From the NCBI GenBank assembly GCA_015227615.1, contig JAALGZ010000073.1:1-64000 (forward strand): a stretch of 64,000 nt of DNA. The letters are read 5' to 3'. The notes under the pieces were generated by a model. It saw only the letters and a list, made by a program, of their open reading frames with translations, was not told where the DNA came from and searched no databases. Within the stretch, counting starts at the first letter, position 1, and every line of letters begins with the position of its first letter. Origin of the DNA: Labyrinthula sp. Ha. Taxonomy: Eukaryota; Sar; Bigyra; Labyrinthulida; Labyrinthulaceae. A program made the position numbers and the translations under genes. Positions 1-10,271 of this stretch are shown one piece after another.

Positions 1-1365
1 AAGAAAAAACTTCTTGACCTCCAAAATCAGAAACACGATAGAAAGGGCTATTTGATTTATAATCAGAGCTATTATCCCACGTAAACAGTTTTAGAAATTC
101 TTCATCTTGAACAGTTCTTTCCAAAAGCTCTTTTTCAAAAGGAAGATTGTATTTTGAAGTTTTTCCAACTCTGTTATCTAAATTATATTCAATAGCAAGA
201 ACATTTTTCACTCTCTGCACACTAAGTTCATATTTAGTGAAAGGTTTTAAATTATCTTCTTTGATTTCAAAAATATTTGTATCTTCTAAAACCAAAGTTG
301 AAGAAATATCTTTCATAAATCTTTTTTTACATAAACTTCTTATGGTTGAAGTTTTTCCAGTTTTACTATCACCCATAAATAATAGTTGAAGTTCGTTCAA
401 AGAGAGTTTTTGATTATATCTTTTTTGTAACATAGATTGAAGCATAATATAAATATTCTTTTTATTTTTTATCGTTCTGTTTATTGTTTCCAAATATAAA
501 AAGTGAAGGATGTTTTTCAACTAGTTTTATCAAAGCTGTTTCAAAATCTTGCATAGCATCTATCCAAAACCTAAAGAATAAATAAAATTTACAAAATAAC
601 TTAAAATAGTAAAGAGAAGGACTTCCCACCAGCAAATTTTTCACACCTCCAATTATTGTTTTTTTCTCTTGATATTCTTTATAATTCGTCGACTCCCAAA
701 CACTAAAGTTTACCTAAAAGGTTTGTTTACCCTAAGTTCTTCATAGTATTATTTTCTGATAGTGTTTGAAAAATACTTGATAACTCAGTTGCAGTGAAAT
801 TATTATTATTAAACCTAAATATGAAATAAGAGAAAAATATACCACCAATGTTCAACTCTTATTCTCTTGCTTATAAACATATCAAAAGACTCAAAAGATA
901 TTATTTCACAATCATTAAAACTATAGTAAGCAAACAATAAGATAATACGATATTTTATTCAACATAGGAAATATTTTTCGTTTAGAAAGTATATTAAAAT
1001 TATCACTATTTATTGAACAGTAAAAAAACCTATCTTAAAATAAGGACAAAAAATACCCCAAGTAATCAACTGCTGGAAATAAATTTAATAATCTTTCAAA
1101 CTCTTCTTTCATAACAAAAAGTGGACAATAATAAAACCTATATTCTTGGAGAAGGAAATATCTTACTTTAACGTAGTTATCTCCTTATTTACTTTCATAT
1201 TTTGGAGAAAAGTTTTGGTTGCCTTGTTGAACTTTTCTGACTGTTTTTTGTCTTCATTCGACCTTATAATAATCTTATTCAAAATATATACCAATCAATC
1301 TCAAATCTATTGGTATTCCTCCATTCTTCATATTGTTTTATTATAGATTCTTCATCAAATGTCAT
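1..1365 (-). pseudogene. LRR-Roc-COR (ROCO family) gene copy 1, 5' part, frameshifted
   Basis: This is the first of three tandem ROCO genes, cut by the window edge inside the Roc GTPase domain. The ATG is at 1363-1365 on the minus strand. Seven introns can be placed by GT-AG ends and by alignment to copies 2 and 3: 1263-1291, 1138-1166, 1030-1056, 921-948, 815-842, 703-730 and 571-600 (27-30 nt). Joined exons give leucine-rich repeats with the pattern F-x-x-C/N...F-x-x-L...L, then a P-loop GDSKTGKTS near 375 and the switch II motif DFGGQEVF near 15-35. Near 500-512 an A run is one base longer than in copy 3. This shifts the frame at the LRR-Roc junction and leads to an early stop at about 462. 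The Roc frame is open again downstream, so this is either a young pseudogene or a homopolymer error. Family assignment is firm; functionality is doubtful. Confidence 0.8.
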
Positions 1366-1489
1366 CTTTGTTTTTGTTCTTTTTTGACACAAAAAATTAT
1401 TTTACTGAAACTTTTTCGATTAATTAGTTTAAAATATAAAAATATACTAAATTAAAACCAATAAAACAATTATTAATTTTTTCTTATTG

Positions 1490-1590
1490 AGTTTAACGTT
1501 AACTATCGGAAAAGGAATCCTTAACGGATCACGAATTTTACGGATATTACCGTTTATAACGATATTCACGATATCTTTTGTAATCTCAAA
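1490..1590. repeat. CGTTAAC/CGATA motif cluster, 5' of ROCO copy 1
   Basis: About 100 bp dense in short palindromic motifs (TTAACGTTAA, CTTAACGG, CCGTTTATAACG, CACGATATC). It lies 125-225 bp upstream of the ROCO ATG. Related clusters occur upstream of copies 2 and 3 and, in inverted orientation, at the far side of each hAT-like repeat. It may be the sub-terminal repeat of a transposon and may also serve as ROCO promoter sequence. Function is inferred. Confidence 0.5.
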
Positions 1591-1608
1591 ATTTTTTAAC
1601 AATTAAAT

Positions 1609-3057
1609 TAGATTAGATTTTTAAGAGAATTCCATGGTAATGCCAATTGAGTCCAAGGACCTAACCCTGAACGTGCCTGCGGTCCTACCCATACTCTCTA
1701 CAGAAAAACTATTATTGCAATTACGTTAATTCCATTAGCAAGTGTTCTTGAGTAGAAGGATCCCTCTTGTTCCAATAACTTCTTTTATCTTGCGCTTGAT
1801 TTCTCAAAATTCCAATCCAAAAACAAAGAAAACAACAAACACAACTGTAAAAGACCGGAAGGTGCCAGTTCAAGTGATCCAGTGGTTCAGATGCAAGATA
1901 ATATCAATCCAGATGGTTAAAAACATTCAGTTAGATGATTCGTAGCGGTTTTTTTCCAGGGTTTACCTTCCCAGCTGTAAACTTCTCATTCAACGTGTTT
2001 CTATCTACTTTCAAGCTCCAGAAGGTCGATTATGAACCCAGTAGGGTGCATCTACTCCGTTTGATGACGCTTAAGCTGCTTGCCTTTATCCAGTAGAGAC
2101 TTATTGTCCAGGTTTTGACAGAGTTTGACCAAGATTTTGTGATCCAGACGATTTCCAGACAGCTACTTTGCCTGTGTTTCATACAGTCTCCACAAGATCA
2201 GTCCTTGCTCAGTTTTAATAGTTCTAGCTTACTTTCGTGCTTTGCTTTTGTGCTTGTTCCATATTTTTTTTCTGGTTATTCCATGGCTAGGAGGTAGTAT
2301 GTCTTCTGGATCCTTTCTTTTCTGTCTTGTGCTTGTGGTTTACTATGTTCGCTGTATTTTAGAGCAGGAGTTCTTCTAATATCTTTCCGTTCTCATTCCT
2401 TCTTGGGGGGATATCTGTTCTTGTTGCTGGTGTCTTTCCATGTTCTCTTGACCCGAGTGTTTCGATCACCTCCACAAACTGTAAATCTCATCTTGTTCAC
2501 TCTTTTCGCTACCTTTCCTTTCAACCTTTCTGGCAGCTTTCCACATTCCCGGGTCAGTAGTCCGCTATGGGGTACATGCACGTTTCCTAAAAAATTTTTA
2601 TATTGTTCCTTGACCTGTTCTTAATAGCTAGGATCCTGTCGCTCACTCTGTAGATGTCAGTTACATCCGGAAAGAGTTCCTGACACACAAAGATCGCTAC
2701 GCTAGTGGAGTTGGAGGGGGCTTGTGAGACAAACCACCTTTCTTTTCCATTATGACTGGCAATTTCGTTTTGCTCTCTCAAGTCTTTTAATACTATACGT
2801 CCAACTTCGTGAAGTAAGATCAGTAGGGACGGAAGTTCGTAAGTGAGTTTTACTATTGTAGAGAGTTTGTATTGAGCAAAACTACCGACGTTGAATGAGG
2901 GTACTTGGACGCTCACTTTTCGTTGGCTAATAGAGTCTAGGAGCCAATGGAAGCGCTGAGTCGGCGTAAGCTCAGTATCAGAAATAACTTGTGTCATTTC
3001 TTCTTTATCCAAAATATCTTTTAACAATTTATTGTTCTGTCCCAAATAGGCATCGGA
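1609..3057 (-). mobile_element. Internally deleted LINE fragment with endonuclease domain
   Basis: On the minus strand, 3057 to about 2590 encodes part of an apurinic-type endonuclease, with SVAIFVCQELFPDV, then VSDRILAIK and, just downstream in a shifted frame, NVHVPHSG (family form NVYAPHSG) and CGGDRNTRV (family form GGDFNARVG). This is the endonuclease order of RTE-like non-LTR elements. No reverse transcriptase motifs follow, so most of the element is deleted. The 3' part (about 1609-1830) resembles the tail of the LINE at 15,260-19,358, sharing GAAATCAAG and an AGGCTCG-like stretch. The left junction is sharp: the third unit continues differently after the shared AATTAAAT at 1601-1608. 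The fragment abuts a hAT-like left end near 3058. Confidence 0.65.
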
Positions 3058-5591
3058 TTTTATTAATTGATAATTCATAAATAAAAGATATCCCAACATT
3101 TTTTTATTGATTGATTCTGATAATTCCAAAACTGTTTTAATTGATTATTGTTTCCCATTGATAATCAATAATAAATTGGGCCACATGGCGAAAATTAATT
3201 GGTTTGTTGATACATTTGATCATTGATAGGTTTGATACTTTAGTCATTCCGTCACTTCTTAATAAAATTAAATAATAATTCCGTTAAGTTCGGAGAACCC
3301 ACCTACAAGGACAGACAAGATATTAAACACAACTAAACAAGGACTAGAAGTTAAGAGACTTATTTTATATCGTTTAAAAGTTCTCTATTTGCACACTATA
3401 CTTCTTTATCATTTAATTGAATTTTCGAATATTAGGAAAAATATACAGTGGTGCTTTAGCAACAGCGAAATTGATGATGACTGCAGACAATGAAATCCCT
3501 CTAGCTCGGCTTAAAATTTGTTTCATTGAAAGTTAGATACGTAATTGCAGATCCTTTTCAAACACCTCCCTATCTGCATAAGAAGGGATAGGATTTGAAA
3601 TAGTTAATTTCAGATACAGCACCAAATATCACCAAAGTATTATTCATTCATCTTATATCAACCAGAAAACAATGAAAAAAGTTTACACCACCTCTGTAAA
3701 TTATCAATGCTACCTTTTATATTAAAGTTGCACCTGATAGTAAAAAATATAATTTAGTAATTTCTTGTTATTACGGGGTGTTGCAATCTTTATCAACGAT
3801 TTTTTCAGAAATGTAGTAAATGGCCATAAAATCAACAATATCTCTTCAATTCTTCTACAAAACTCCACACATATTGCAAAATTATCCTAATATTTAATCG
3901 CATAAAAATTTAGATGAATAAAACAATATTAAGTACAAAAAACACGATTACTGAAAATAAAGCATATAGTATTTGTTAGTTTTTGTCACGAAAGCTTCCA
4001 CAAACACAATACTATCACCCACAATGTGTTTTTCATTGAAAAAAGCTTTTCAACCATATATTTTTTCAAGGTAATTGATAAGAATGAGTACTTTAGACCC
4101 CAAAAAAGCTAATTTTAAGGGTCCTTTTCACTAAGTTTAGAAATTTCTAAGAAAACATACTTTCAAACGTAACATCATGAAGAACAACTCTATAGATGAT
4201 CTGATTCTATTCAAACCCTAAGGATTTAATATACCTGACTTTTCACACCATCTCTCAAAATATTTCTTCTCTAGTTAATTGTAACCGAACTAAACTTCAC
4301 TCAGAAAAGTCAAATGTTGAAAATCTACACATCTGAAAATACGAAATCACTCAGTTTTGCTATAACCCCCTAAGTTTTTGTACCAGGGAACCTCCGGCAA
4401 TTAACCAACCACGAGTTTTAGTCCTTAATTCTGTTTTTTAGGAAATTCTTAATGTTTTCCTTAAAAAAAGTCGATTTTGGGCTAAAATGCTGCTTTTCTA
4501 AACTTCAATCCGTGTAATACCTCGAGAAATACACGTCTATAGCCTGAACAGATCTTACCAGTTGAAATAATGGATAAATTTAGGTCTAGAAAGAACTTGG
4601 TTTGAGAATTGAAGTATTCTGTATAAACTTCCTACCAATGTATCCTATTTCCACGATCTCAGAAACTCTGAAAAAGGATACTCTTAAATGTCAAATATTC
4701 CTGAATGATAGATACAGAGTAACGAAACATCCTGAGAAATAGTATTCACCAATTGATATTAATTATTTATAGTGCCTCTGAGTTTTTTTCGAGGAAACTC
4801 CAAGAACTTCCCCATTAACCCCTACAATAGTTATTTGGCTTAACTTACCTTTGCACCAAACTCAACAATAAAATAGCCAATACTGAGCTTGTAATGGGGC
4901 AAATATCAAAGATTTGACTCTAACCTTATCTAGTACTAATTTAAAGTAACTTAGAGAAGAAAAAAAAATAAGTCTTGAAGTTTTTATTGGCTTTAATTAT
5001 ACAAATCTTTGCCATATAATTGCAAATTCTTATGTATTAATACATGTTTTTCAACTTTTACATATGATAAAATACTTAGGAACACATATGAAATAATATA
5101 AAGGAAATCAGTATAAATCAAAAAGCTTTTCGCTTTTATTTTTTTGAAAAAATTCGCATTGTGGTCGTTTTTTTGACGTATTTATAGAAATAAAGTGACA
5201 ATTTTTTTTACAAGTTAAACACCTTTATCTTATTTTTATAAAACGTTCTTTGTATCATTTTAAATAAAAAAAATAATTCATAAGGGTGGTATTTATATTT
5301 TCTAACTCTAAGTTTGACTTATTTAAAAGCTTTCCTACTTTTTGACATTTTCATATTTCTCCTATACTCAAATAAACTCAATATAGCATTACCCTAAACG
5401 TAATAAAATCAACAGAGATCAAGAAAGACCAAGATATCTCCGTATCTATAGATAATTCAGCGAAGATTAAGCAATTGGATGACAAAGGTAATAGAAATAT
5501 AGAAGGTATACTATAGGTAAAAATAAAAGAAATATTTTATATCAAAGATATCCTGGAGCAAATGCAAAGATGTTAGAGTTGAATTTTAAAA

Positions 5592-5889
5592 GTGGCCTTT
5601 GGTGATGTAGTTGGAGCTAAGTTTCCTAATTATCATCTATGGAAAAGTAAATATACAGTTGTTCACAAAAAAAAATGTTATATTTTTAAAACCCTGTGAA
5701 GCTGCTAATGCTGAACCGAGCTTTCCAACGGTTGCAAAGGTCGCTGCAAAGTTTTTAGCTATTCAAAAAAGCAGTGTGGGCTCTGAAAGATCCTTCTCTC
5801 ATGGTCGATTTGAATATAGAGGTAAAGAAAACATGTCTGACAAAACTTTTATGACGAGGACGAACGCCAGAGAGTGGATGTGGTTGTAG
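5592..5889 (+). pseudogene. hAT transposase C-terminal dimerisation domain fragment
   Basis: The plus strand encodes a short protein end with PTVAKVAAKFLAIQKSSVGS, ERSFSHGRFEYRG and MSDKTFM. This is the order of the hAT-superfamily C-terminal dimerisation domain (P-x-L-x-x-x-A...SS-x-x-S-E-R-x-F-S...R...L). In autonomous hATs this domain closes a transposase of more than 600 residues; here only about 90 residues are recognisable. A run of A near 5,665 is one base longer than in the twin at 27,981, so the first 25 residues are out of frame here. The stop is TAG at 5,887-5,889. Confidence 0.7.
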
Positions 5890-6374
5890 GAAAAGAATAG
5901 ATATTTGTTTTTATGGTTCCTTAACCTGTTAGCACAGATTTTCTCCCTTTTTTAACTATTGAAAAGTATTTTATCACAATTTTTACTTGTTTTCTATCCA
6001 AAACTAATAAAAATTTGATCTCTTTTTCAAAATTTAACACAGAAAAAGCTAAAATTATGCTTAAAAAAACAGTACTGTAGCGTCATTTTAGCTCATTTGG
6101 CCTATTTCTTCTACTTTGACTAAAGTTAAGCTTTTCTCTTCTCAATCAAACACGTCTCCCAGACAGTTCACCTAAGAAAAATCTTTAACAAGTAGAAGAC
6201 AACTAGTTTTGAAGCTTCGACAAGCAAATTATTCTTTTCTCATGTTCAAAATCCATTTTTACTTCTCTTTGCACCACCTTTTTTGTTCACACAACGAGTT
6301 TTTCTGTACTTGTTTGGTTTTGATTTTAACCAGGAAAAGAAAATTTGTTTTTTGTTGAATTTCCCAAAACATAC

Positions 6375-6530
6375 CAGTAAATAGCGTTACTTATCGTGGT
6401 TATCGTGCTTTCCGTTAACTTCATATTTTTTCCGTTAAGCGATAAGACTCCAATTTTCCTTACCGTTAATAACGATATACAAAATTATCGGAAAATTTCC
6501 GTTAACTATTGTATGTTCCGTTCCAATAAG
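6375..6530. repeat. CGTTAAC/CGATA cluster at right side of C1
   Basis: Contains CCGTTAAC, CCGTTAAGCGATAAG, ACCGTTAATAACGATA and CCGTTAACTATTG. Its reverse complement resembles the cluster at 1490-1590; both have TTCTTATTG at the outer end. The two therefore look like inverted sub-terminal repeats of a 5 kb element. I found no convincing target duplication. Confidence 0.5.
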
Positions 6531-8985
6531 AAACCCTAGGTGCGTTCGAGAGCTTTTTTTGGTATTCCTATTCCTGTTTTTTCTGTCGCTTTGAAGTTTG
6601 TTCCTTTGAATAATTCGGTATCGAAATTTTGTTTACGTTAGTGTCTGGAATGAAGAATAACACTATTTTTATTCTTGAGATAAAGGAAGTTTACGATGAC
6701 CTTGAATATAATTATCATATAAAACATTCTTAAATAAATGAATGCAGCAACACAAATTCTAGGGTTTGGCTCATGAAAATTTGTGTTTATTACTTGTCTG
6801 CTTATTGAAGACTTTCAATCTCTCTGCCAGACCCAGAAGAGTTAAGGATATTCTCTTCGCTGGCTCAAATAGAATTTAATCTTCTTGCAATAACAAGAGT
6901 GAGCTGATCATTAGTCGAACAATGTGGAGAAAATTCATATATTTCGATGAAAAATTATACTTGGAGCCTTGATCAATTTGTGCGAAATCTGCTAGTTTTA
7001 CTGATGATTCCCACACTTAAAGTTTGAAACCAAGAACGTCTCTTTAGAGATACTAATACGTTTGTGCGATTTGGGCTTGTTCTGTACAAAAAGAAAAAGT
7101 ATTCTATAAGAGATGAGTTTTTATCTTTTTATTTTGTGTACATTTCATGGGTCCAAAACCTTGTGGAATACTAGCCAATGAACACGGTGTTAAATATTTT
7201 GTACCCAGTCTATTAATTTCATTGCTTAGCTTATTCAAAATTTTCACTTTCACTTCTAAAAATTTTCTGATATCCATAATATTAAAAAATGAATTTTATG
7301 GTAAATACCCCAAACTTGTACTTTACATATTCTAACTTCAGAAGTGATGTCTCTAACATGTCTATTCATACTTTCTTATCAAAGCATTCATCCATGTTTG
7401 TACATGCTAAACGACACTACCCTAATGTAATAGATTTGGTAAAAATAAGGCATTATTTGACTCATCCCCTCTATGAACACAGTTTTCGTGTTGCTTGCCG
7501 ATTTCATTCATGTTAATAGGCTCCAAGAGAGACTAAAAATAATTTTCTCATGCTCTTAGAGGATGTAAAGAGCAATTGCTCAGTTATATATGTTATTTAT
7601 TCTTGAAATTTCTTCACTAATGATATCTGTACTTTAAATAATTTGTTATTCTTCTATTCCTTTTCATTTAGTGGAACACTGTTTCTTTAGAAGTTGTTCC
7701 CTCGAGCTTTTCGTAAGTCTTTATAATTTTTAGTACCTATGTGAATTCTAAGTTTTTCTATTAAGACAAGACTTTTAGAATGAGCTTCATTTCAAACATT
7801 TTAATATCACAAAATGTTACTCTAACACTTTTAATAAATGAAGCATAAAAGTCTTGATTAGTAGCCAAGACTGTCGTAGACAAAATGGAATTTTATTCCA
7901 CAACGGTTGAAGAATTGGCAAGAGTTATCATTGCTGACCATTTATGTCAAGAAATACTATACCTTTTTCTAAATTTCAAACTCTCTATGGAATATTGAAG
8001 CTCCTTATGATGCAGATAGAAGCTTTTTGTGTGCGGGATAACAGTTCCAGAGAATATAATTTGGCTACTAAGCCACAAGGATAATTGTCTCAAGTGCTAC
8101 ACAATTTCTAGTTGTAAAAGAATTATATCTTAGCTACTATTTTCTCGCCGGTTGAAAGGACGAACTTATTTAATCCCATGTGAGGAATCAAACTTAAGCA
8201 AAATTATGTAACTCGAGTCAAAACAATTGTCACACATTCCTTTTCTAGCTCATAAATTCTTCGCCATCGCGAATACCCTAGGTTTAATGCACAAGTTTTC
8301 TAACAATATACTTCTTGATATGATGTAGTCCTTGATTTATCCAGAGAATCGTATCAGTATATTTCTGATATTGTGTAGTGAAAGGTTTTAGTCTCATACA
8401 TAAGAGCACCTTCATGACAAACTTGTATGAAGAATTCAAATGTCATATTTAGAAAACGATTTATTGTTATACGAGTCTTTTTGATCTTCTTAGATATTTA
8501 GTAGATTTCAAAGCCCTATTTAGCAAATAGAAGATAAGAATCAAGGAAATTTCTTGTCTTAAGATGTGCATATGGAGTTAGAATGATTAATTCTTACCCA
8601 AGTTATGCCCGTAAATTGCTAATTTGGCGAGCTAAAGTTGTAAATTTTATTCTTGGAAGGAATAAGAATTTGATCAATGCAGAAAATCGTAAATTAGTTT
8701 GCATATGTTAGATTTTGGGTATTTTTCCTGGCTTAGAATCCTAATGGATTTTTTCATTTAGTGCTGCTGAGTTGCAATCATTAATGCTATGAATATATAC
8801 ATATATATCTTTTCCTGGGAATTATTCTCGCTAGTCATTGAAACTAATATCATGCAAAACATTTCTCACAATTTCTTCCTTTTTTCTTGGTATTGATACT
8901 CAGAATACAGAAATAAACAATTGATAAGGACAACATATGCCACTTTACATATCTAATTATCGGGCAACTCTTATTCTTAAGTTTT

Positions 8986-9240
8986 TTAAACCATTGAGGT
9001 TAAATATTTGTTCATATCTTGTAGGCAATTATAGCCACAGTGTTCCACTTTTAGAAATCTGGTAGACCTTAGTAAGTGGTTTGCCAAAAGTAAGTATTCA
9101 TCAGAGTCATGGTGTACAAATAACTCTCTTGTTTGCAGTGCTTTAGAATGTTGACTTTTACAACTAGTGTACAAACTTTTAAGATAAACAGATAGATTAA
9201 CAACAACCTTCATTCTCAGTGAGCACAGAACGTAATTCAC
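8986..9240 (-). other. Conserved 84-residue open frame of unknown function
   Basis: This open frame has a single residue change from its twin at 31,436-31,690 (E to V). It begins with GTG in the frame, with an internal ATG nine codons in. The translation is Leu-, His- and Cys-rich (for example LFVHHDSDEYLLLANHLLR) and faintly recalls a leucine-rich repeat. No family is recognised. The conservation may only reflect the high DNA identity of the two spacers here, since the surrounding non-coding bases are equally conserved. Confidence 0.2.
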
Positions 9241-9639
9241 CTCAAAAAGTACCCGGTCAGCAACGTTTCATATACGTCAAATTTCGGTCATTCATAGATA
9301 TATCGTCCTAGAGAGCAGTCTTAGAATATATTTTACACTGTCAACACAACCCACCAAAATGGTCATATAAATATACAGTAACACTAGTTCCACAAGAATA
9401 TTTCCAATAGACAATAGATAGAAGCACAAACTTTTGTGTTTGACAAACTTTAATAAGAATTCATTAAGCTTACGAAGAATTTCTTAATGATATCCTTCTC
9501 ATTGCTTAATAATGTTACAGCTTTTGTAATTAGTTCGCAGAAAAATACTTTACAGCATATATATGTTAACCCTATTTAAATGTTGAATCATTTAGAAAAA
9601 CGAACCCCTTTCTTGATTAAACCAAAGTTTCTGGAGTTA

Positions 9640-9990
9640 AGGGCAATGAAGCAATGATTGGCTACTTTTCTCTAAGTGCTTCCATCAAGTTAGCTGCAGC
9701 TCAAAAGAAGTTTCAGCCTTTCTATGATTCTTACTATTTAGGGAAGGCTCCGAGACAGTGGAGTCTGCACTAGGCCTTTGATGTTTTTGTACCTAAGGCC
9801 AAAATTTATGTGTAGACGACTAACCGAGCAGTAAGTTCATATGCTGGCCTGTTTTATACTATAAATATATCAGATCAGGCTCATAAGAATCTATAGGATA
9901 TGTTATGTAACATGAATTCTCTTCTATTTGTTGGCTACCAATTGGAAGTTCCAGTTTGTAGTATTTAAGTATGTCCAATTAGATAAGGTA
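9640..9990 (+). pseudogene. Decayed coding sequence of unknown family
   Basis: One plus-strand frame gives protein-like text broken by stops, with segments such as GNEAMIGYFSLSASIKLA, AQKKFQPFYDSYYLGKAP, AFDVFVPKAKIYV and SYAGLFYTINISDQAHKN. The amino-acid mix is unlike the Leu/Ile/Lys/Asn noise of neighbouring spacer. I could not assign a family. It is duplicated at about 32,090-32,440. Confidence 0.3.
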
Positions 9991-10246
9991 AGTTTCCTCT
10001 GTATTTTTTTTTGCCAAAACCATTATATCTTTAGACAAGGAATATAGTTTTCTGGAAAGATTTCTCTTGTTAGACGAGTCTAGCAGTCTTTGCATTGCAG
10101 ATTTTAGTGCCCAGGAGGATATAGGTACTTGCAGTGCTCATCTGTTATCTTAACGGTAACTACCGGAAATACTTTTGAATCGTTCCATTAGCATGGTTCG
10201 AATTAAGATATTACTTAAGAATCAAGGAGTCATGATATTACTGTAA

Positions 10247-10271
10247 AGCACGATTAGGGGTGTTATTTGAT
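10247..10271. repeat. hAT-like left terminus with 8 bp flank (unit 1)
   Basis: AGCACGAT at 10,247-10,254 is followed by TAGGGGTGTTATTTGAT at 10,255-10,271. The same flank and terminus occur at 32,697-32,721. The inverse terminus followed by AGCACGAT occurs at 46,655-46,679. Confidence 0.6.

Larger units (their letters stand above)
3058..6540 (+). mobile_element. Decayed hAT-like repeat, copy C1 (unit 1)
   Basis: A repeat of about 3.5 kb, also present at 10,255, 25,438, 32,705 and 43,335. Its left part keeps the GATAATCAATAATA-rich sequence found just inside the hAT-like terminus at 10,255; the outermost bases are lost at the LINE junction. The middle (about 3,600-5,500) has no long open frame. 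The right part holds a hAT dimerisation-domain fragment (5,592-5,889) and ends in a CGTTAAC cluster (6,375-6,530). A short stretch at 5,455-5,510 is related to the start of the myosin fragment at 45.2 kb. Confidence 0.55.
6541..10254. other. Spacer segment E of unit 1, no recognisable intact gene
   Basis: Matches 28,931-32,704 of unit 2, closely in most parts. Short frames at 7,147-7,516 and 8,986-9,240 are kept in both units but match no family I recognise. The only coding-like stretch is the plus strand at about 9,640-9,990. Near 10,155 there is a short CGTTAAC-type cluster (TTAACGGTAACTACCGG). Confidence 0.5.

Noticed and set aside
147-389. Plus-strand 80-codon frame, also at 40,896-41,138
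   Set aside because: Antisense to the conserved Roc domain of ROCO copies 1 and 3; its conservation follows from the real gene.
462-644. A 60-residue minus-strand open frame
   Set aside because: It is ROCO copy 1 exons 7-8 read through the 30 nt intron and ended by the frameshift, not a separate gene.
3600-5500. The C segment as a multi-exon gene with 28 nt introns
   Set aside because: I tried joining frames on the minus strand (a recurring N-L-D-S-L-Q-R segment is visible near the left end), but no splice scheme worked in more than one copy.
7147-7516. Overlapping plus frames and a minus frame kept in unit 2 (29,442-29,905)
   Set aside because: Both strands look equally open, changes between units fall evenly over codon positions, and no family is recognised. 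I treat them as spacer.
10185-10205. GGTTCGAAT, a possible tRNA B box
   Set aside because: No matching acceptor, D or anticodon stems upstream, and the B box lacks the usual CC after GGTTCGAAT.
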